A stretch of 64,000 nucleotides of DNA from Kalmusia sp. IMI 367209. Its lineage: Eukaryota > Ascomycota > Dothideomycetes > Pleosporales > Didymosphaeriaceae. Shown here piece by piece: positions 1 to 12,160 of this stretch. The position numbers and the translations under genes were made by a program. Where the stretch lies: NCBI GenBank assembly GCA_027946365.1, contig JAPEUQ010000024.1, positions 358,883 through 422,882 on the forward strand. Direction: 5' to 3'. Position 1 is the first letter of the stretch. Each line of letters begins with the position of its first letter. The notes beneath the pieces are model-generated. The model saw only the letters and a list, made by a program, of their open reading frames with translations. It was not told the origin of the DNA and ran no database searches.

Positions 1-801
1 GGCCCATGGCGGGCTCCTCCAACATGTCCATGTCTATATCAACAGGGGAGGCGCCCGTCGAGCTACCAGAGGTCGCGCCATAATGAGTGGAGTGGGCTTG
101 CGCATGTGGATAGTTTTGCGCATTCAGGGCTGGCGATGTGAGTGGGCTGAAATATGCGCCTGGAACTGTAGTCATTTCATGCACTTGAAAACGGGCATCG
201 TGGGGCGTCACGGCAGGGGAGACAAGCGGGGTGAAGGTCTGCGGCATAGTCAGCGACATAGCACAAATTGCAGGCAGGTGGACTCTCGACATACTGCATC
301 TTCCTTGCGCATCTGGTAGCGCTGCTCGAACATGGCCTGCTGCGCATCCATCTGCTGAAGGTAGCGCGCCGGGTCGCCATGCAGCTCGATGCTGTTCGGC
401 GTGGGAGGTACTGCTGCGTGCGGACGATACATCTGCTCAGGCGCCTGGCTGAAGGCGGGTACGTTGTGCTGCTGGTAGGGCATGCTGAACTCGAAGAAGC
501 CGGCGCCTTGCTGCGGCATTCCGTGACCGTGGCCGTGGCCCTCCATGTGCTGGCGCGGCTGCGGTGCGTTGGGAGTGCCATTGCGGTGGTGCTGTTCCTG
601 GGCGATCTGCGGGCTGAAGGGGTTGTGGAGGTGCTGCACGTCGAGTTCGTCGGCAAGCTGCTCCAGCTGGCCGGAGTGGGATGCGCCGTTGGCAAACTCG
701 GAGAAGTCCAGGTCAAAGTCCAGCAGGTTGGAGAAGTCGTGATCGGTGCCGGCCATGGGGTCCCATGCTGGAGGGGCGCCCGTGGTGTCGTTCATGCTCA
801 T
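1..801 (-). CDS. Fungal transcription factor, N-terminal part (possibly NUC-1/PalcA-like), cut by window edge
   Basis: Two exons are visible. Exon 1 is 801..295 (169 codons). A 56-nt intron (294..239) has donor GTATGT, branch GCTGAC and acceptor CAG. Exon 2 runs from 238 off the left edge. The protein begins MSMNDTTGAPPAWDP. It has an acidic/aromatic stretch near residues 22-38 (DFSNLLDFDLDFSEF), which could be an activation patch, followed by Gln/His/Pro-rich sequence. Short conserved-looking blocks are VPPTPNSIELHG and, after the splice, TPLVSPAVTPHD and YFSPLTSPAL. From memory these blocks resemble the N-terminal half of phosphate-regulator bHLH proteins of the NUC-1/PalcA type. No DNA-binding domain lies in the window, so the family call is tentative. 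The continuous reading after splicing makes a real gene very likely. Confidence 0.6.
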
Positions 802-2406
802 GCTACAAGGCGATGACGGCGGCTGGCGACCCTTGAGGCCCAGAGCAGGTGGGAAGTGTCAATCAATTTTCTCGTGCTGAATTGGTGGGGCTAGCGGAAT
901 GGCTCCGAGGGCGAACCGTGGACGCGCGCAAAAACCCGATCCCGCGCTGGACATCAACGGTGAATGTAAAGGCGGCAGCACAGTATCGGCCGCCTGGCAC
1001 GCGCTCTCCGTATGGGGGGAAAAGAGAGAGAGGAGAGAGGAAGTCAGAGGTCAAGCAGACGTCCACGGCGGCCAGCATCGCGCAACCCCTGCCGCGGCCT
1101 ACCCCACGAACTTAGCAACGATAAGACGCCCACTCTGTCCGAAAGCCAGCACCGCCGCTGGCCTTGCGCCAGCAGTCATCAGGTGCACCAGGGCGTGTGG
1201 CGCTCGTCTCCAGAGGCACCCTTGGTTTAAGCTCCTCTGTGCTCACCACCATCAGTGCTATGCCTTGCCTGTGAACACATGGCTGTCTCTACCCACGGGT
1301 TCAGCGGCCGGGCGTCTGCTCCGATCAGGCTGCGCTACTGTTCCAACCAGCTAGCGCGTCTCGATGCCCATACACCTCGGGCGTAGCCTCTCATAGTGAG
1401 ATGGCAGCTCGTATCCGAAAACGCAGACCGCGAAGACTACCGTTGACTCGCATCCGTCAAAAGCGCAACTGAAACTGACACCTGCATCAGATGGTCCACG
1501 TCCGTCTCCCACTGCTCACGGTCAGCAAACAATCTGCCGGCACGGCCTGGTCATATGCTGCTCGCCATGCCTGGGTGTCTCGCAAGTGACTTAAATGTCC
1601 TCCACGTATGAGGATTCGTCGTCTCCGGCATTCCGCATTGCTGTGGCCGAGCCCTCGCAGAGATGCAAGGCCAATCACCGCCGCCCCCGCACCGCAGATG
1701 AGGCCTGCTTGCGCGAACGGACGCCAAGGCCATGCCACGCCATCTGGGGCCTCTTGCGTTTGCCCTCGATCCCGTTATTGGCGCTGCAGGAGGCCAGTGG
1801 ACGGGACAGCCGTTCGCTCGGTGCGTAGTCGTGTTGCTTCGCCAGTCGTGCAACCACCTCCATGCTTATTACATGTAAGGCGTTCCGATAGCCTTTTGGT
1901 TGGCTTCGCTGAAGAGTTGCGCGCCCCGGCAATACGCTGTCGGATGCAATCTCGCCTAGCTGGCAAATTGAAGCTGACAAGGCGTCCCCGACCTTCCTCT
2001 CCCAGATAGCGACAAGTGACATGCATGAAACAGAACCAAGAAAATGCATGGAAACATGGCAAAACGAGCCTCGACAGGCGGCGCACGATAACATTGATCG
2101 GAGTAGCAGTGGCGGCGCGATGAATTAGAACTCTTGCTTTTGTCTCATACTGTGAAATACCTGGCAAGGCTGAAGTCGACTAAACACACCCAGAAGCTGA
2201 TCCCCGCTGCGCTGCAAAGGCAGGCAGTAACGCTTTCTCGTAATTTACACATTGCTGAAAGTACATGGTCGGTCCTCCAAAATGGCCGCGGGACCACCAT
2301 GGGTATTATCCACCGCCGTCCCCAAAAAGGTATATGAAAACTGTGCCGTGAAAGGCTCCGCATGAAACGCCGTTGCTGGACATGACACCCGCCATCTTCT
2401 CGTCGT
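802..2406. other. Intergenic: upstream of the transcription factor, downstream of the G-gamma gene
   Basis: The open frames here (for example 899-1354, 1551-1853) have no recognisable domain and overlap on both strands. A GA-rich microsatellite lies at about 1016-1042. Long upstream regions are usual for regulator genes. I see no gene. Confidence 0.6.
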
Positions 2407-2798
2407 TTACATTACAATGCAGCAGCCGTTGCTCTGCTGGGGCGCGTAGGGGTCGTCCCGCTTGTCGATCTGTGTCTGTCAGCCATGTTGATGTCAGTGA
2501 GCGAGAGGGCAGGCACGCACCGTTCCCCATCGCGACGGTACCATCCAATCCTTGGGTTCCTTGTCTGTGAATGCAATCAAGCTGCGCGTGCGGTCAGTCC
2601 CAAGTGCCGTCTGAGATGGCAATCGACGGCGTCTTACTCAATAGCGGCTTCCGATACGGGTATCCGACGGCGCTCCAAATCCTCGCGTAGGCGCTGATTT
2701 AATTCGGTGAGACGGCGCAGTTTGAGCTCGGCCATGCTCTGCTTCTTGCTCTTTCCATCGCCGCCGGTGCGGATCTCGTAGGGTGCAGCGGCCATCAT
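2407..2798 (-). CDS. gpgA: Heterotrimeric G-protein gamma subunit
   Basis: Three short exons: 2798..2638, 2581..2521 and 2469..2407, with introns 2637..2582 (GTAAGA, branch GGACTGACC, ends CGCAG) and 2520..2470 (GTGCGT...CACAG). The spliced product is 94 aa. Residues 22-42 carry the family's core block (AELKLRRLTELNQRLREDL), a coiled coil that would pair with G-beta. Residues 55-75 hold the second block, with DWMVPSRWG. The C-terminus is CCIVM, a CaaX prenylation box with a possible palmitoylated cysteine before it. The product would anchor the G-beta-gamma dimer at the plasma membrane in pheromone/nutrient signalling. The acceptor at 2582 was chosen because it alone restores the expected Leu-Ile block. 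Length matches fungal homologues of about 90 aa. No single exon is long enough for ORF-based detection. Confidence 0.93.
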
Positions 2799-3529
2799 GG
2801 TGGGCAATGGGTAGTCGCGGGGTGCGAGAGGCTAAGAATGCGAAAGAAGAGACGTCAGTGCCGTTAGGGCCGTGGAGCGATGGAGCAGCGTGCGATGGTG
2901 ATGCGTGGTGTGCTCGCGAGATGGTGCGACGTTCGTGCGTTGCGGCAGAGGACGTGCCAGCGACGGCAGAGGCGGGTAAGGAGCGGCGGGATGTGAGAGC
3001 GACTTGCGGGCCCGAGACCGTCACAGCGACGAGAGCAGGCTTCGGCTGCGGAGAGGCAGAGACGACGAGGGCAACGCTGTGCTGGAGAGAGGAGCGTGGG
3101 CGCGGACGGATAGGGGAGGGAATGAAGCTTTGACGAGTGTCGGGCAGCGTGCTAGGCCGCATCCAGCAGCGACGATCAAGGTGCGCCTGCTTATTTCACC
3201 GCTCGCACCGTCGGCGACTGTACTGAGGCCGCTGCAGCACACCGCTTGTCGAATGTCCAAAGCAGCCCCTACGGATTCGTGTCGCCTGAGTACGTGGCAG
3301 ACGGCAGCGAAAAAGTGGCTGCCTTGCGTGTGTGTGTATGTGTGGGACATCTAAAGCACTGGAGTCAGACGCTGCACGTGACCCACCCCGCCCAGGCGAA
3401 GGGCTAAAATATCGCCTGCACCACTTTGTGATTTTCGAGCCTCTGAACAACCCCCAGCAGCGTCGCTGAGCCCGCTTCGAAGCCCAATAGCGACATCGCA
3501 GTCGAACCTGCGATTCCAGCCTGCCCAGC
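2799..3529. promoter_or_regulatory. Divergent promoter region between G-gamma and eIF3a
   Basis: The two genes are transcribed away from each other across about 730 bp, so both promoters should lie here. A GT microsatellite sits at about 3328-3344. The frames at 2783-3162 and 3004-3564 on both strands lack recognisable domains. Promoter role is inferred from orientation only. Confidence 0.5.
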
Positions 3530-6500
3530 ATGGCGCCGCCGCCGCACAGCAAGCCTGAGAACACTCTGTCCGTTCATTGTGCTGCCGCGTATGCCTGCAT
3601 CGTTGCTAACGGCTCTCTAGCAAACGCGCCCAAGAACTGATCGGAGTGCAGCAGCCCCAGGCCGCCCTGCAGCTCCTTCACGAACATGTCATCTCCAAGC
3701 GCACACGCAACAGCCCCATCGCCTCGCTCGAGCCGGTGATGATCCTGTTCGTCGAACTATGCGTCGACCTCAGGAAGGGCAAGCTCGCCAAAGACGGCCT
3801 CTATCAATACAAGAACACCGCACAAAACACGAATGTTGGCACGATCGAGGTATGAATAAGTCAGCGGCAAGGCAAACCAATGGGGCTAATGTCAGGCAGG
3901 TTGTCTTCAAGCGCTTCATCGAGCTGGCAGAGAAGAAGGTTACGGATGCTCAGGAGAAAGCCGCTGAGGTGCACAAGGCCAACGAGGGCCCCTCTGACTC
4001 CGCCGATGAGCAGGCTGAATCCAAGGCTGTAGACGATCTCGAGGCCTCCGAGACACCCGAGTCGATTCTCCTCTCCACCGTTTCTGGTGAACAGTCAAAG
4101 GACCGCACCGACCGAGCCATTGTCACGCCATGGCTGAAGTTCCTGTGGGAGACGTACCGCACGGTGCTGGATATCTTCAAGAATAACGCTCGTCTCGAGA
4201 TCATGTACCAGTCCACTGCCCTCCAGGCCTTCCAGTTCTGCCAAAACTATACCCGTAAGACTGAATTCCGCCGTCTGTGCGAGCTTCTGCGCAATCACCT
4301 TCAGAATGCTGCCAAATTTTCGTCCCAGATGCACGCCATCAACCTATCCGACCCAGACACCCTCCAGCGTCACCTTGATACGCGCTTCCAACAGCTGGAT
4401 GTTGCAGTTAAGCTTGAGCTGTGGCAAGAGGCTTTCCGTAGCGTCGAGGACATTCACACGCTGCTCACCTTGAGCAAGCGTCCCGCAAAGAACAACATGA
4501 TGGCCAATTACTTCAAGCATCTCACCGAGATCTTTCTCCGTAGCGAGAATTACCTTTTCCATGCTGCGGCATGGAGCCGTTACTACAACCTCTTGCGGCA
4601 ATCCGCTGCCGCAGTTGCTGCAGGGCAGTCGAAGAAGGATAACCCTCCTGTGACCGAGGCCGACATTGTGAACACAGCGTCCTTTGTCCTTCTATCCGCC
4701 CTCTCGATTCCAGTCATCAGCACTTCTCGATCAAGAGGGGCGCTAGTGGATGTGGATGAGGCCAGGAAGAACAAGAACTCCCGTCTCACTAACCTTCTCG
4801 GCATGTCACAGGCTCCTACACGTGCTATCTTGTTCAAAGATGCCCTTAGCAAAGGACTTCTGAAGCGCGCACGCCCTGAGATTCGGGACCTATACAATAT
4901 CCTGGAAGTTGATTTCCATCCTCTTTCGATTTGCCAGAAGATCTCGCCAATTCTAGAGCAGATCGGCGCTGATGAGGCCATGAAGATATACATTGGACCT
5001 CTGCAACAGGTCATTCTTACCCGCCTGTTCCAGCAGCTATCCCAGGTTTACGACTCAGTTGAGATCAGCTTCGTACTTAACCTGGCGCAGTTCCCTGAAT
5101 CATTTAAGGTCACCAGTGGCACAATTGAAAAGTTCATCATGAACGGGTGCAAGAAGGGTGACTTGGCCATCCGTATCGATCATGCCGCTGGTGTTCTCAC
5201 CTTTGACTCTGATGTCTTCTCCTCTGCCAAAGCCATGCATCCTGGCTCAGGTGCAGGCTCTGCGGAGAGTGAAGGGCGATCTGTCCAGCGCCTTCAGAGC
5301 ACGCCGGCTGAGATTGTCCGGTCTCAACTGACACGTCTCGCAAAGTCGCTTTTTGTTACCTGTCAGTATGTTGATCCAGAGTTCAATGCCGAGAGGCAAA
5401 AGGCCAAGGAAGCTGCTCTCCTCCGAACCAAGCAAGGCGCGGAGCAGGAACACCGTGAAACCCTCGCTCGCCGTGAGGTTATTTCACAGAAGAAGGAAGC
5501 GGCCTTAAAGGCACAGCAGATGAAGGAGAGCGAAGAACAGACCAAGCGAGCCCTCCGTATTCAACAAGCGAAAGAAGAAGAGAGCCGCCGTCTTGCTGAG
5601 GAACAGCGCCAGCGAGCCCAACAACGCATCAAGGCAGAGCAAGAACGGGTCCAGCGTGAGGAGCTTGAGAAGCAACTGAAAGAACTCAAAGAGACTGTGC
5701 AAGTCGAACTTGATATTCCCGAGGATATCACAGAGCTTGACTCTACACGCATCCGTGCCATGAAGCTAGCTGCTCTTGAGAAGGAGAAAAACCAACTGGG
5801 CGAGCAGCTGCGTATTGCTGGCAAGCGAATCGATCACCTTGAACGTGCGTACCGCAAGGAAGAGATTAAGCATCTTAAGGACGATTACGAACTACAAATG
5901 AAGGAGGATGAAGCCGCATATGAGAAGGCAAAGCAAGAAGAGCTCAAAGAGGCTGCGCAAAAACACAAGGAAGACGTTGCACTCAAGCATCGCCTGTCGA
6001 GGCTAGTTCCATCCTATCAAACTTTCGTTACCGATGTTAAGCAAGCACGGAAAGCGGAATTCGAGAAGCGGAGCAGGATCGCACAAAAGGAGCTTGAACA
6101 GAAGAAGGCCAAGCGTGTTCAAGAGATCAAGGAGCGGATCGCCAAGGAGAAGCGCGAGCGGGGAAGAGGCTGAGAGACGAGAAAGGGAAGAGCAAGAGAG
6201 GGAAGAAGCCGAGCGGGAAGCCAAAGAGAAGGCAGAGGCGGAGAAGCGCGAGAAGCTCTTGGCAGAAAAAGCAGCACGAGATGCAGAGAGGGCGTATGTA
6301 CAATTCCATCATTGTGCTTCACTTCCACTAACATATTTCTAGGGAACTCGCCGAGAAGGCTCGTCTCCAGCGGCAACGAGAAGAGGAGGCAGAGGCAAGA
6401 CGCGCTGCGAAGAAATCTGGAGCTGCGGCGCCCGAACCTTTCTCCCGCGAACAACCCCGCGAACAACCCACACCCTCTGCTGGTGGACCTCCTAGACTTG

Positions 6501-6973
6501 CTCTTGCAGGTGGCAAGCCATCATGGCGCGAACGCGAGGCCATGAAGGCCGCTGGTCAAGCCCCTTCTGCTCCCGAGGCTGCCGCTCCCGCTCCCGCACC
6601 TGCAGCATCCGAAGCAGAGCCACCTAAACGGTCTGGCTACGTTCCTCCTGCCCTTCGTCGCGGTGCCGAAGGAAGCCCCGCTGGTGGATGGCGCGAACGT
6701 GAAGGTAGCGGACGCGGACCGCCAGCTGGTCGTACTGAATCCCCCGCTGCTCCTTCTGGCCGTTATGAACCGCCTAGCCGTGGCCGCTTCGGCGACGATA
6801 AAGGCAGGACAGGGTCTCCTGCTTCGGGAAGTGGTTACGTGCCTCCTGCTCGACGTGCCCCACAAGATGCTCCCCGAGATGGTGAGAGGGAGCGCGATTC
6901 GCGTCCTGCCCCGTCGCAAGCTCCTAGCGATGGCAAGTACAGGCCCGGTGCCTTCAGGAGAACCCAACAGTAA
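3530..6973 (+). CDS. TIF32: Eukaryotic translation initiation factor 3 subunit A (eIF3a/TIF32), with one frame break
   Basis: Scaffold subunit of eIF3 in the cytosolic 43S/48S initiation complex. Exons: 3530..3567, 3621..3849, 3900..6293 and 6343..6973. Introns are GT-AG (branch GCTAAC at 3606-3611; CACTAAC before 6342). The start [13 protein letters not shown] and the following helical N-terminus are typical of the family. A PCI-type region spans roughly residues 320-500. From about residue 535 the protein is an Arg/Glu/Lys-rich coiled coil. The tail is Pro/Gly/Arg-rich and ends FRRTQQ. The frame breaks at the GGGG run 6160..6163: reading on gives a stop at 6171, while dropping one G continues the coiled coil ([11 protein letters not shown]) into the last exons. 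With that correction the protein is 1096 aa, normal for the family. Sequencing error is the likeliest explanation for an essential gene. Confidence 0.93.
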
Positions 6974-7736
6974 GTGTGCTCAACATGGGGTGCGTTGGAT
7001 GATGGCAATTGTTTTCAGCATGCGGGTGTGGGTTTGATATGCTGTGCATGATATAATGTCGGTACAGCGAGACTTTTCGTAACACGTGGACGGTGGGTTT
7101 GGTAAATAAAGCGAACGAAGAGATGGTTAAGTTGAGTCCGAGGAGTCTTACTATCTTCCATTTTCATGTCTGAGAGCCATTTTTGTCTGGCCTTAGACAA
7201 TTAGGTGGCTATGTAGCATCATGCCGTAATTCATGCCAGCTATCAGAAAAGTTCAATATTGAGAACCTCTAGATGCGGGATCTTTCATTGTGTCTAAATG
7301 TAGTGAATTGTTTCTCGTAAACCCCTATATGAGAGTTTCTATTATGATGTAGAGTTGTTGCCTCCTATTGAATCGTGCGAGATGCAGCAGTCTCTCGTTT
7401 GTGCGGTCTCAATACATATTCCAGACGTCCGCTGTCCTCCAGGTTACCTCATGCTTACGTATGTATCTTTATCTGTCATTATGTGCCTTCATTTGAATCT
7501 TTATGTACTTGCAAAGACGCCCCTTGACTTTGCAGCGAGGATTAAGAAGATCTGCATTGCGGCTTCTACGTTTTCAGTTTATCATTCTATACCAACTATG
7601 AAAGCTTCATACTGAATACTTCTCACAGAGATTTCGCATTTGATAATAGTCAAGATAGAGAAAAGGTTAATGAATGTGATGATGCAATCGAGCTAATGAG
7701 TCAAGACGAACTTTTCAGAGACGTAAAGGTATCCAC
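6974..7736. other. Intergenic: convergent 3' ends of eIF3a and the SDR gene
   Basis: AT-leaning sequence between two gene 3' ends; it should hold both 3' UTRs and poly(A) sites. The frames 7355-7615 and 7696-8184 on the plus strand have no family resemblance. The second is antisense to the SDR coding region. Confidence 0.6.
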
Positions 7737-8796
7737 CTACTTCTTCAAAAAGCCAATGCTTGCCAACTGCGCCTCCCCGCTTGTACTATTGCTCACAGTG
7801 CTCAACTCTTCCAGTTCCCGAAGCCCCTGCTCGAGCGCCATCTTCTGCATCCCCCAACTATCGCTCCCCAGCGGCAACCTCAGCGGACCATCCCCACCCT
7901 TCTTGATATACTCGTACAGCACCTCCACCACGCGCTCTGGCTCAGCCCAATTCTGCGTCGCCTCGGGCGATTCCTTGTACGCCAGCAGCTGGTTCGTAGG
8001 CGTCTTCGGATCCTTGTACACGTCCAAGCGAGCAGACGTATCGAACCCGCTCGTGCTCGTCTCCGCATACCGTGTCTTCACGCCCCCGGGCTCGACGCAG
8101 AGAAAGCGGATATTCCAATCCTCCGGCATTTCCTTGGCGAGCCCCTCTGTGAAGCCCTCAAGCGCGAACTTGGATGCGTGGTAGAACGTATTACCAGCGA
8201 ACGCTAGTCGTCCGCCCATACTCGTGATCTGGACTATCAGACCTCCTTTCCCGCCCGTGGTGGGATTGTGCTCGCGTAGGATGGGGAGCACGAGCTGGGT
8301 GACTCGCACTGCGCCCCAGAAGTTGGCCTCCATGACGGCGCGCGCTTGCTCCATGTTCACTAAAGTGGTAGGTACAAAGTCAGTGTAAGTTTAGATAGGG
8401 AGGTTAGGTACCCGTTGCGTCTAAGGCCAAGTGAAAATGAAAGTCTTCATCGCTTGACGGGAGAAACGTTCACGTAGTAAAAGGGCCTTGCGTACTGGTT
8501 TCGGTGTCGCCCATGATCCCGTAGCCTGCGTTGTTAACGAGGACATCGATTCGGCCAAATTTCTGGAGCGTGGAAGCCAGTGCCGCTTCGATTGAGGGGT
8601 CGGAGGTCACATCTAGGGCCAGCTTCAGGACATTAGGGCCGTCTGGGAGCGAGGAGAGAGAGGAGGGCTTGCGTGCGGTGGCGACGACGCGAGAGGTTGT
8701 GTTGGTGAGGAGGTGCGAAGAGAGGGCGTAGCCGATGCCAGAGGAGCAGCCTGTGATGAACCAGACGGCGTCTGAGGGGAGAGTGTATGGTGCCAT
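7737..8796 (-). CDS. Short-chain dehydrogenase/reductase (classical SDR)
   Basis: Exon 1 is 8796..8496 and exon 2 is 8359..7737. The intron 8495..8360 is 136 nt, long for this window. The product is 307 aa. Start chosen at MAPYTLPSDAVWF, because the nucleotide-binding fold begins directly after it; the longer frame upstream adds unconserved sequence. Visible SDR features: cofactor motif TGCSSGIG (about residues 15-22), DVT (about 67), NNAG (about 88), ITSMGG with the catalytic serine, and active-site YHASK. After the active site comes EPGGVKTRY, also typical. The enzyme would oxidise or reduce an alcohol/carbonyl with NAD(P)(H). The substrate cannot be read from sequence. Fungal members of this type are often annotated as retinol-dehydrogenase-like or as 'oxidoreductase, SDR family'. 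Confidence 0.92.
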
Positions 8797-9740
8797 CGTG
8801 CTGGGGAAGAATAAGAGTAGCTTAGATTCCACGCAAAGGCAAGATTGAAAAGTTGAAGGCGGTTCTTTCCTTGAGGGCAGACCGACGTTGTCGAGGCACA
8901 GTCTCGATATCAAGGTACTAAGGCGGACGTTGTCTGAACCAGCGAGTTGATGTATTGATGTGGCTGTCGTCGACACTGATGTCCTTCATTCCCACCGTCC
9001 GCCCATTCTTCTTATATCGCCCTCACCCATCCGACCTCGCACCAAAAATTGAAAAAATGCAACTACATCTCAATGCCACAAATGACGGCATCCTCAGCTT
9101 ATCTCCGGACACGACTTGGACCAGCCACGCTGATCCAGCCCAGAGATACACCAGTAGCCGCATGGGGAAATTGAAAAATTCCTGAATGCGTGTAACGTAA
9201 CAGCATGCTGGACCAGCTTGTGAGTCGCCGTTGAGAGCGTCGAGCTGAGTAAGCGAGTAGGAGACCAATCAGGACCGAGACGGACGAACCACGCTCGCTC
9301 GGCGGCGTTAACGGGGGACGGCGATCGGATAACGGTGGGCAAGCCTCGTCTCGTAGAATTCACTTCGTGAATTAAGGCAATATATCGCGAGAAGCTTGGA
9401 TGGTAATTGGGTCATGTTATGTTTGGACCGAATGCTTTAGTGCGACTTTCCTAAAAGCCGTGAGGTGAATATCAACAGGCTATTCTAGCGGTGATTGTTT
9501 TCCTAAAAGATTCTTCGCATCTTGTTTTGGGCTATGGTTTGATTTGTATGTACTGACAGCTCTGTCTCTTCACATTTTTATGGTATCCCATTGACAAGAC
9601 TATACGAAAGCTAATGCGCTTCATAGGCCCAAGCAGGACTGAGTTTTCAATTCAAGGACAAGTATGATACCCGTGATTTAAGGCATATCAGTGACACTCA
9701 TCTCGTACACCGGATTAGCTCCTACCTGCTCTCACACCCT
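8797..9740. other. Intergenic: SDR upstream region and xylulokinase 3' flank
   Basis: No gene recognised. A small perfect inverted repeat lies at 9357..9373 (AATTCAC, 3-nt loop, GTGAATT). The plus-strand frame at 8955-9185 has no domain. Confidence 0.55.
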
Positions 9741-11655
9741 TCAACTCACCTTTCCCCCTGCATTCTCCTCCCTCAGACTCCCCTGTCCCTTCTCTTCAAT
9801 CGCCTTCTTCTCCACTTCTTCGAACCCACTCAGCGCCTCTCCATACCTCTCCCATACCCCCTTCCTGTAACCCTCACAAATCTTCTTCACAAAGCTCTCC
9901 TCATTCCACCTCTTCTCCAAAAAGTCTTCAAACTTCTCGTCCGTCTGCCTCTGCACGCCCCACGCAGCCTTATACGCCGCGCCCAGCGCGCAAGCATTAC
10001 CGCCAATATCGAGCTTGAACACACCCTCTGAGCCGCCGAGGACTTCACCAGCGAGCTCGGCAATGGCGTTGTTCGCTGCGCCGCCGCCAACCATGTAGAT
10101 GCGGCGCGGTTGCGGGGGCAGGTTGCCTTGCGGTTCGACGAGGGCTTGAGAGCGCAGGCGGAGGGAGAGGAACTGCGATTCGAGGATTGCTCGCGCGTCT
10201 GCTTGCGGGATGGGCCATGTCTTGTCTTCTGTCTTGCCTTGGGCGCCTGGGGGTGGGACGGCGGAAAGCGTCTTGTTCTTGTAGAGGAAGCGCCATGTGC
10301 CTTCTTTGACGTTGGGTACGATTTCTGGGCGGGGGAAGAAAAGGCCGAGACGCATTGGGTCGTTCGACGGATCCTGTTGACCGAGTACAGGGGTACTGGT
10401 TGCTGTCTCGTTGAAGAGGTCCCATGTCTTTGCGGTTCCTGACGAGTGTTCGTTGATAGCGTCCCGGATGTGTTCGCGTGCTAGACCACCGTTTTTGTAG
10501 CAGAGCATGAACATGTACAGCCCTGCAGTTGTAGGATGGTTCAAGAAGTGATACGCTGGATCGGGCTTGTACTGCGGTGTCGACATGAGGAAGGTGGTCG
10601 ATGTGCCGAGTGAGACAATGGCATCGGAGGAGCGGAGCGGGAGAGCGAGAATGGTCGAAGGGTTATCGCCTGTAAATGCGATGACCTGGGCAGTTTCTGG
10701 GAAGCCATACCGCTTGACGAAGTATGGCGAGATCGTGCCAAAGCTGCTGCCCCCATCCTCTGGTACTTCGCCCAATTTGGACTTTAGATTATCAACGCCT
10801 TCTTCGCCAGCAGCGAGCGCGAGGCAATCGTCGTTCCACTTCCCATTCCTGATATCCCACAAGTTTGCACCACAGACATCGCTTATGTCCATCGGAGCCA
10901 CCTTGCCCAAGAATATCGACGCCAGAAAAGACGACACGAGCGATATGCGGGACGTCGCCTTGTATGCTTCGGGGTACTTCTTATGGAAGCGAAGAATCTG
11001 CGGGCCACTAAAGCGCTGTAAGAATGGGTCAGTGATCTCCCTTTTCCATCCAAGCTCCGTGAACATACATGATGGGCCTTGCTCCCCGTAGCCTCCGCCA
11101 AATCCTCCGGAGTGCCTAGCTTCGCATCGAACTTCTCGCATTGCTCCTGCGTACTTGCATCTTGCCAGTTCGGACTGAATGGATGACTGAACGCACCCTT
11201 CCTCTCTCCTTTGGCGCCGCCCTCCAACTGCTCTAGCAGCGTCTTCCCTGAATCCAGCCCGCCCATTATGCTCTCTGCATCCTTACTCCAAAACACAGTG
11301 CCATGCTGCATGCCCGCACCCGAGATTCCCTGGACCTTGGAGAAATCTGCGCCCTGCTCTTTCAATCGCTGCAGCACGAGCTCGATGGCTTCGAGGAACA
11401 TGGCCACAGGCGCGAACACCTCGCCCTCGTTGGGGTTGGTGAGCACACCTTTCTCAATGCCATATTTGGCTAGATCAGCATCGAAGTCGACTTTCGCCTC
11501 GTGTACAAGCTTGAGGTCTGACTTGACGATGATTCCTGCGATGCCGCCGCGGCGCGTCAGTGTCTGCCAAAGTCATGGCGGGGTAGCTTTGGAGGGGCAG
11601 ACCCACCCTTGAGTTGCTGAGTGCTCAGGTCGAAGCCCAGGAACTGGTCAGCCAT
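9741..11655 (-). CDS. xkiA: D-xylulokinase (FGGY carbohydrate kinase)
   Basis: Phosphorylates D-xylulose to xylulose 5-phosphate, feeding pentoses into the pentose phosphate pathway (cytosol). Exons: 11655..11607, 11535..11069 and 11015..9741; introns of 71 and 53 nt are GT-AG. Product 596 aa. The start [16 protein letters not shown] gives the first phosphate-binding block of FGGY kinases. [11 protein letters not shown] matches the substrate-site region. The stretch around [12 protein letters not shown] corresponds to the catalytic-Asp/ligand region. SLGTSTTFL and [19 protein letters not shown] are the ATP-phosphate and adenosine motifs, and [14 protein letters not shown] lies near the C-terminus. 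Length fits fungal xylulokinases. The neighbouring SDR is not obviously a pentose enzyme, so I do not infer a pathway cluster. Confidence 0.93.
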
Positions 11656-12160
11656 GGTCGAAATGTGTTGGTGTTGTTGTTGTTCGCAGGAGATGGAGGT
11701 GGTTCCAAGATCGACAAGCCATTTAAATGGGGACCGTGTTCTGGAGGCTGAAGTCTGTCGCGCGTTCTCTCCGACTCCGAGCAAATGCGACTAAGATGCT
11801 AGCCCTACGGTGCCCCACGGTGACGCTACACAGAAACCACAAATTTGCCGGTCGTGCCTGCAGAGATGCTCGTGTGCCATTGGGTGCGGATAAATACACG
11901 GATTGCCATATCAAGCTCGTGTATTAATTTTCCGTCTCTTCTGTAAAGGTAGTACTGGCAGGTTAGTGAACTGCTACACACTCAAGGGCTCGTAATAAAG
12001 TGGACCGGACAGGAAGAACACGAGGACTGTGAAACCAAATGAATATCAATTCGAGGTGTTTACCGGACCACCTAGCCAAGTAAACAGGGGAATCGTCTGT
12101 ATCCAGAGTGAACGCCATGCCCAAGATGTGATGCTCCTTATGCTAATCTATAATACACAT
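11656..12160. other. Intergenic: xylulokinase promoter and CDF-transporter 3' flank
   Basis: About 500 bp with only short frames (11727-11927, 12029-12253) and no recognised domain. It should hold the xylulokinase promoter. I saw no further feature. Confidence 0.55.

Noticed and set aside
899..1354. Open frames between the transcription factor and G-gamma genes
   Set aside because: No domain, no codon bias, and overlapping frames on both strands of equal length; treated as chance in GC-rich DNA.
6119..6466. Leu/Ser-rich minus-strand frames opposite eIF3a
   Set aside because: Antisense shadows of the Glu/Arg/Lys-rich coiled coil; no independent support.
6715..6721. CGGACCG as a cluster-specific regulator motif
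   Set aside because: The same 7-mer occurs inside eIF3a coding sequence, so on its own it is not specific; only the symmetric site at 57755 was kept.
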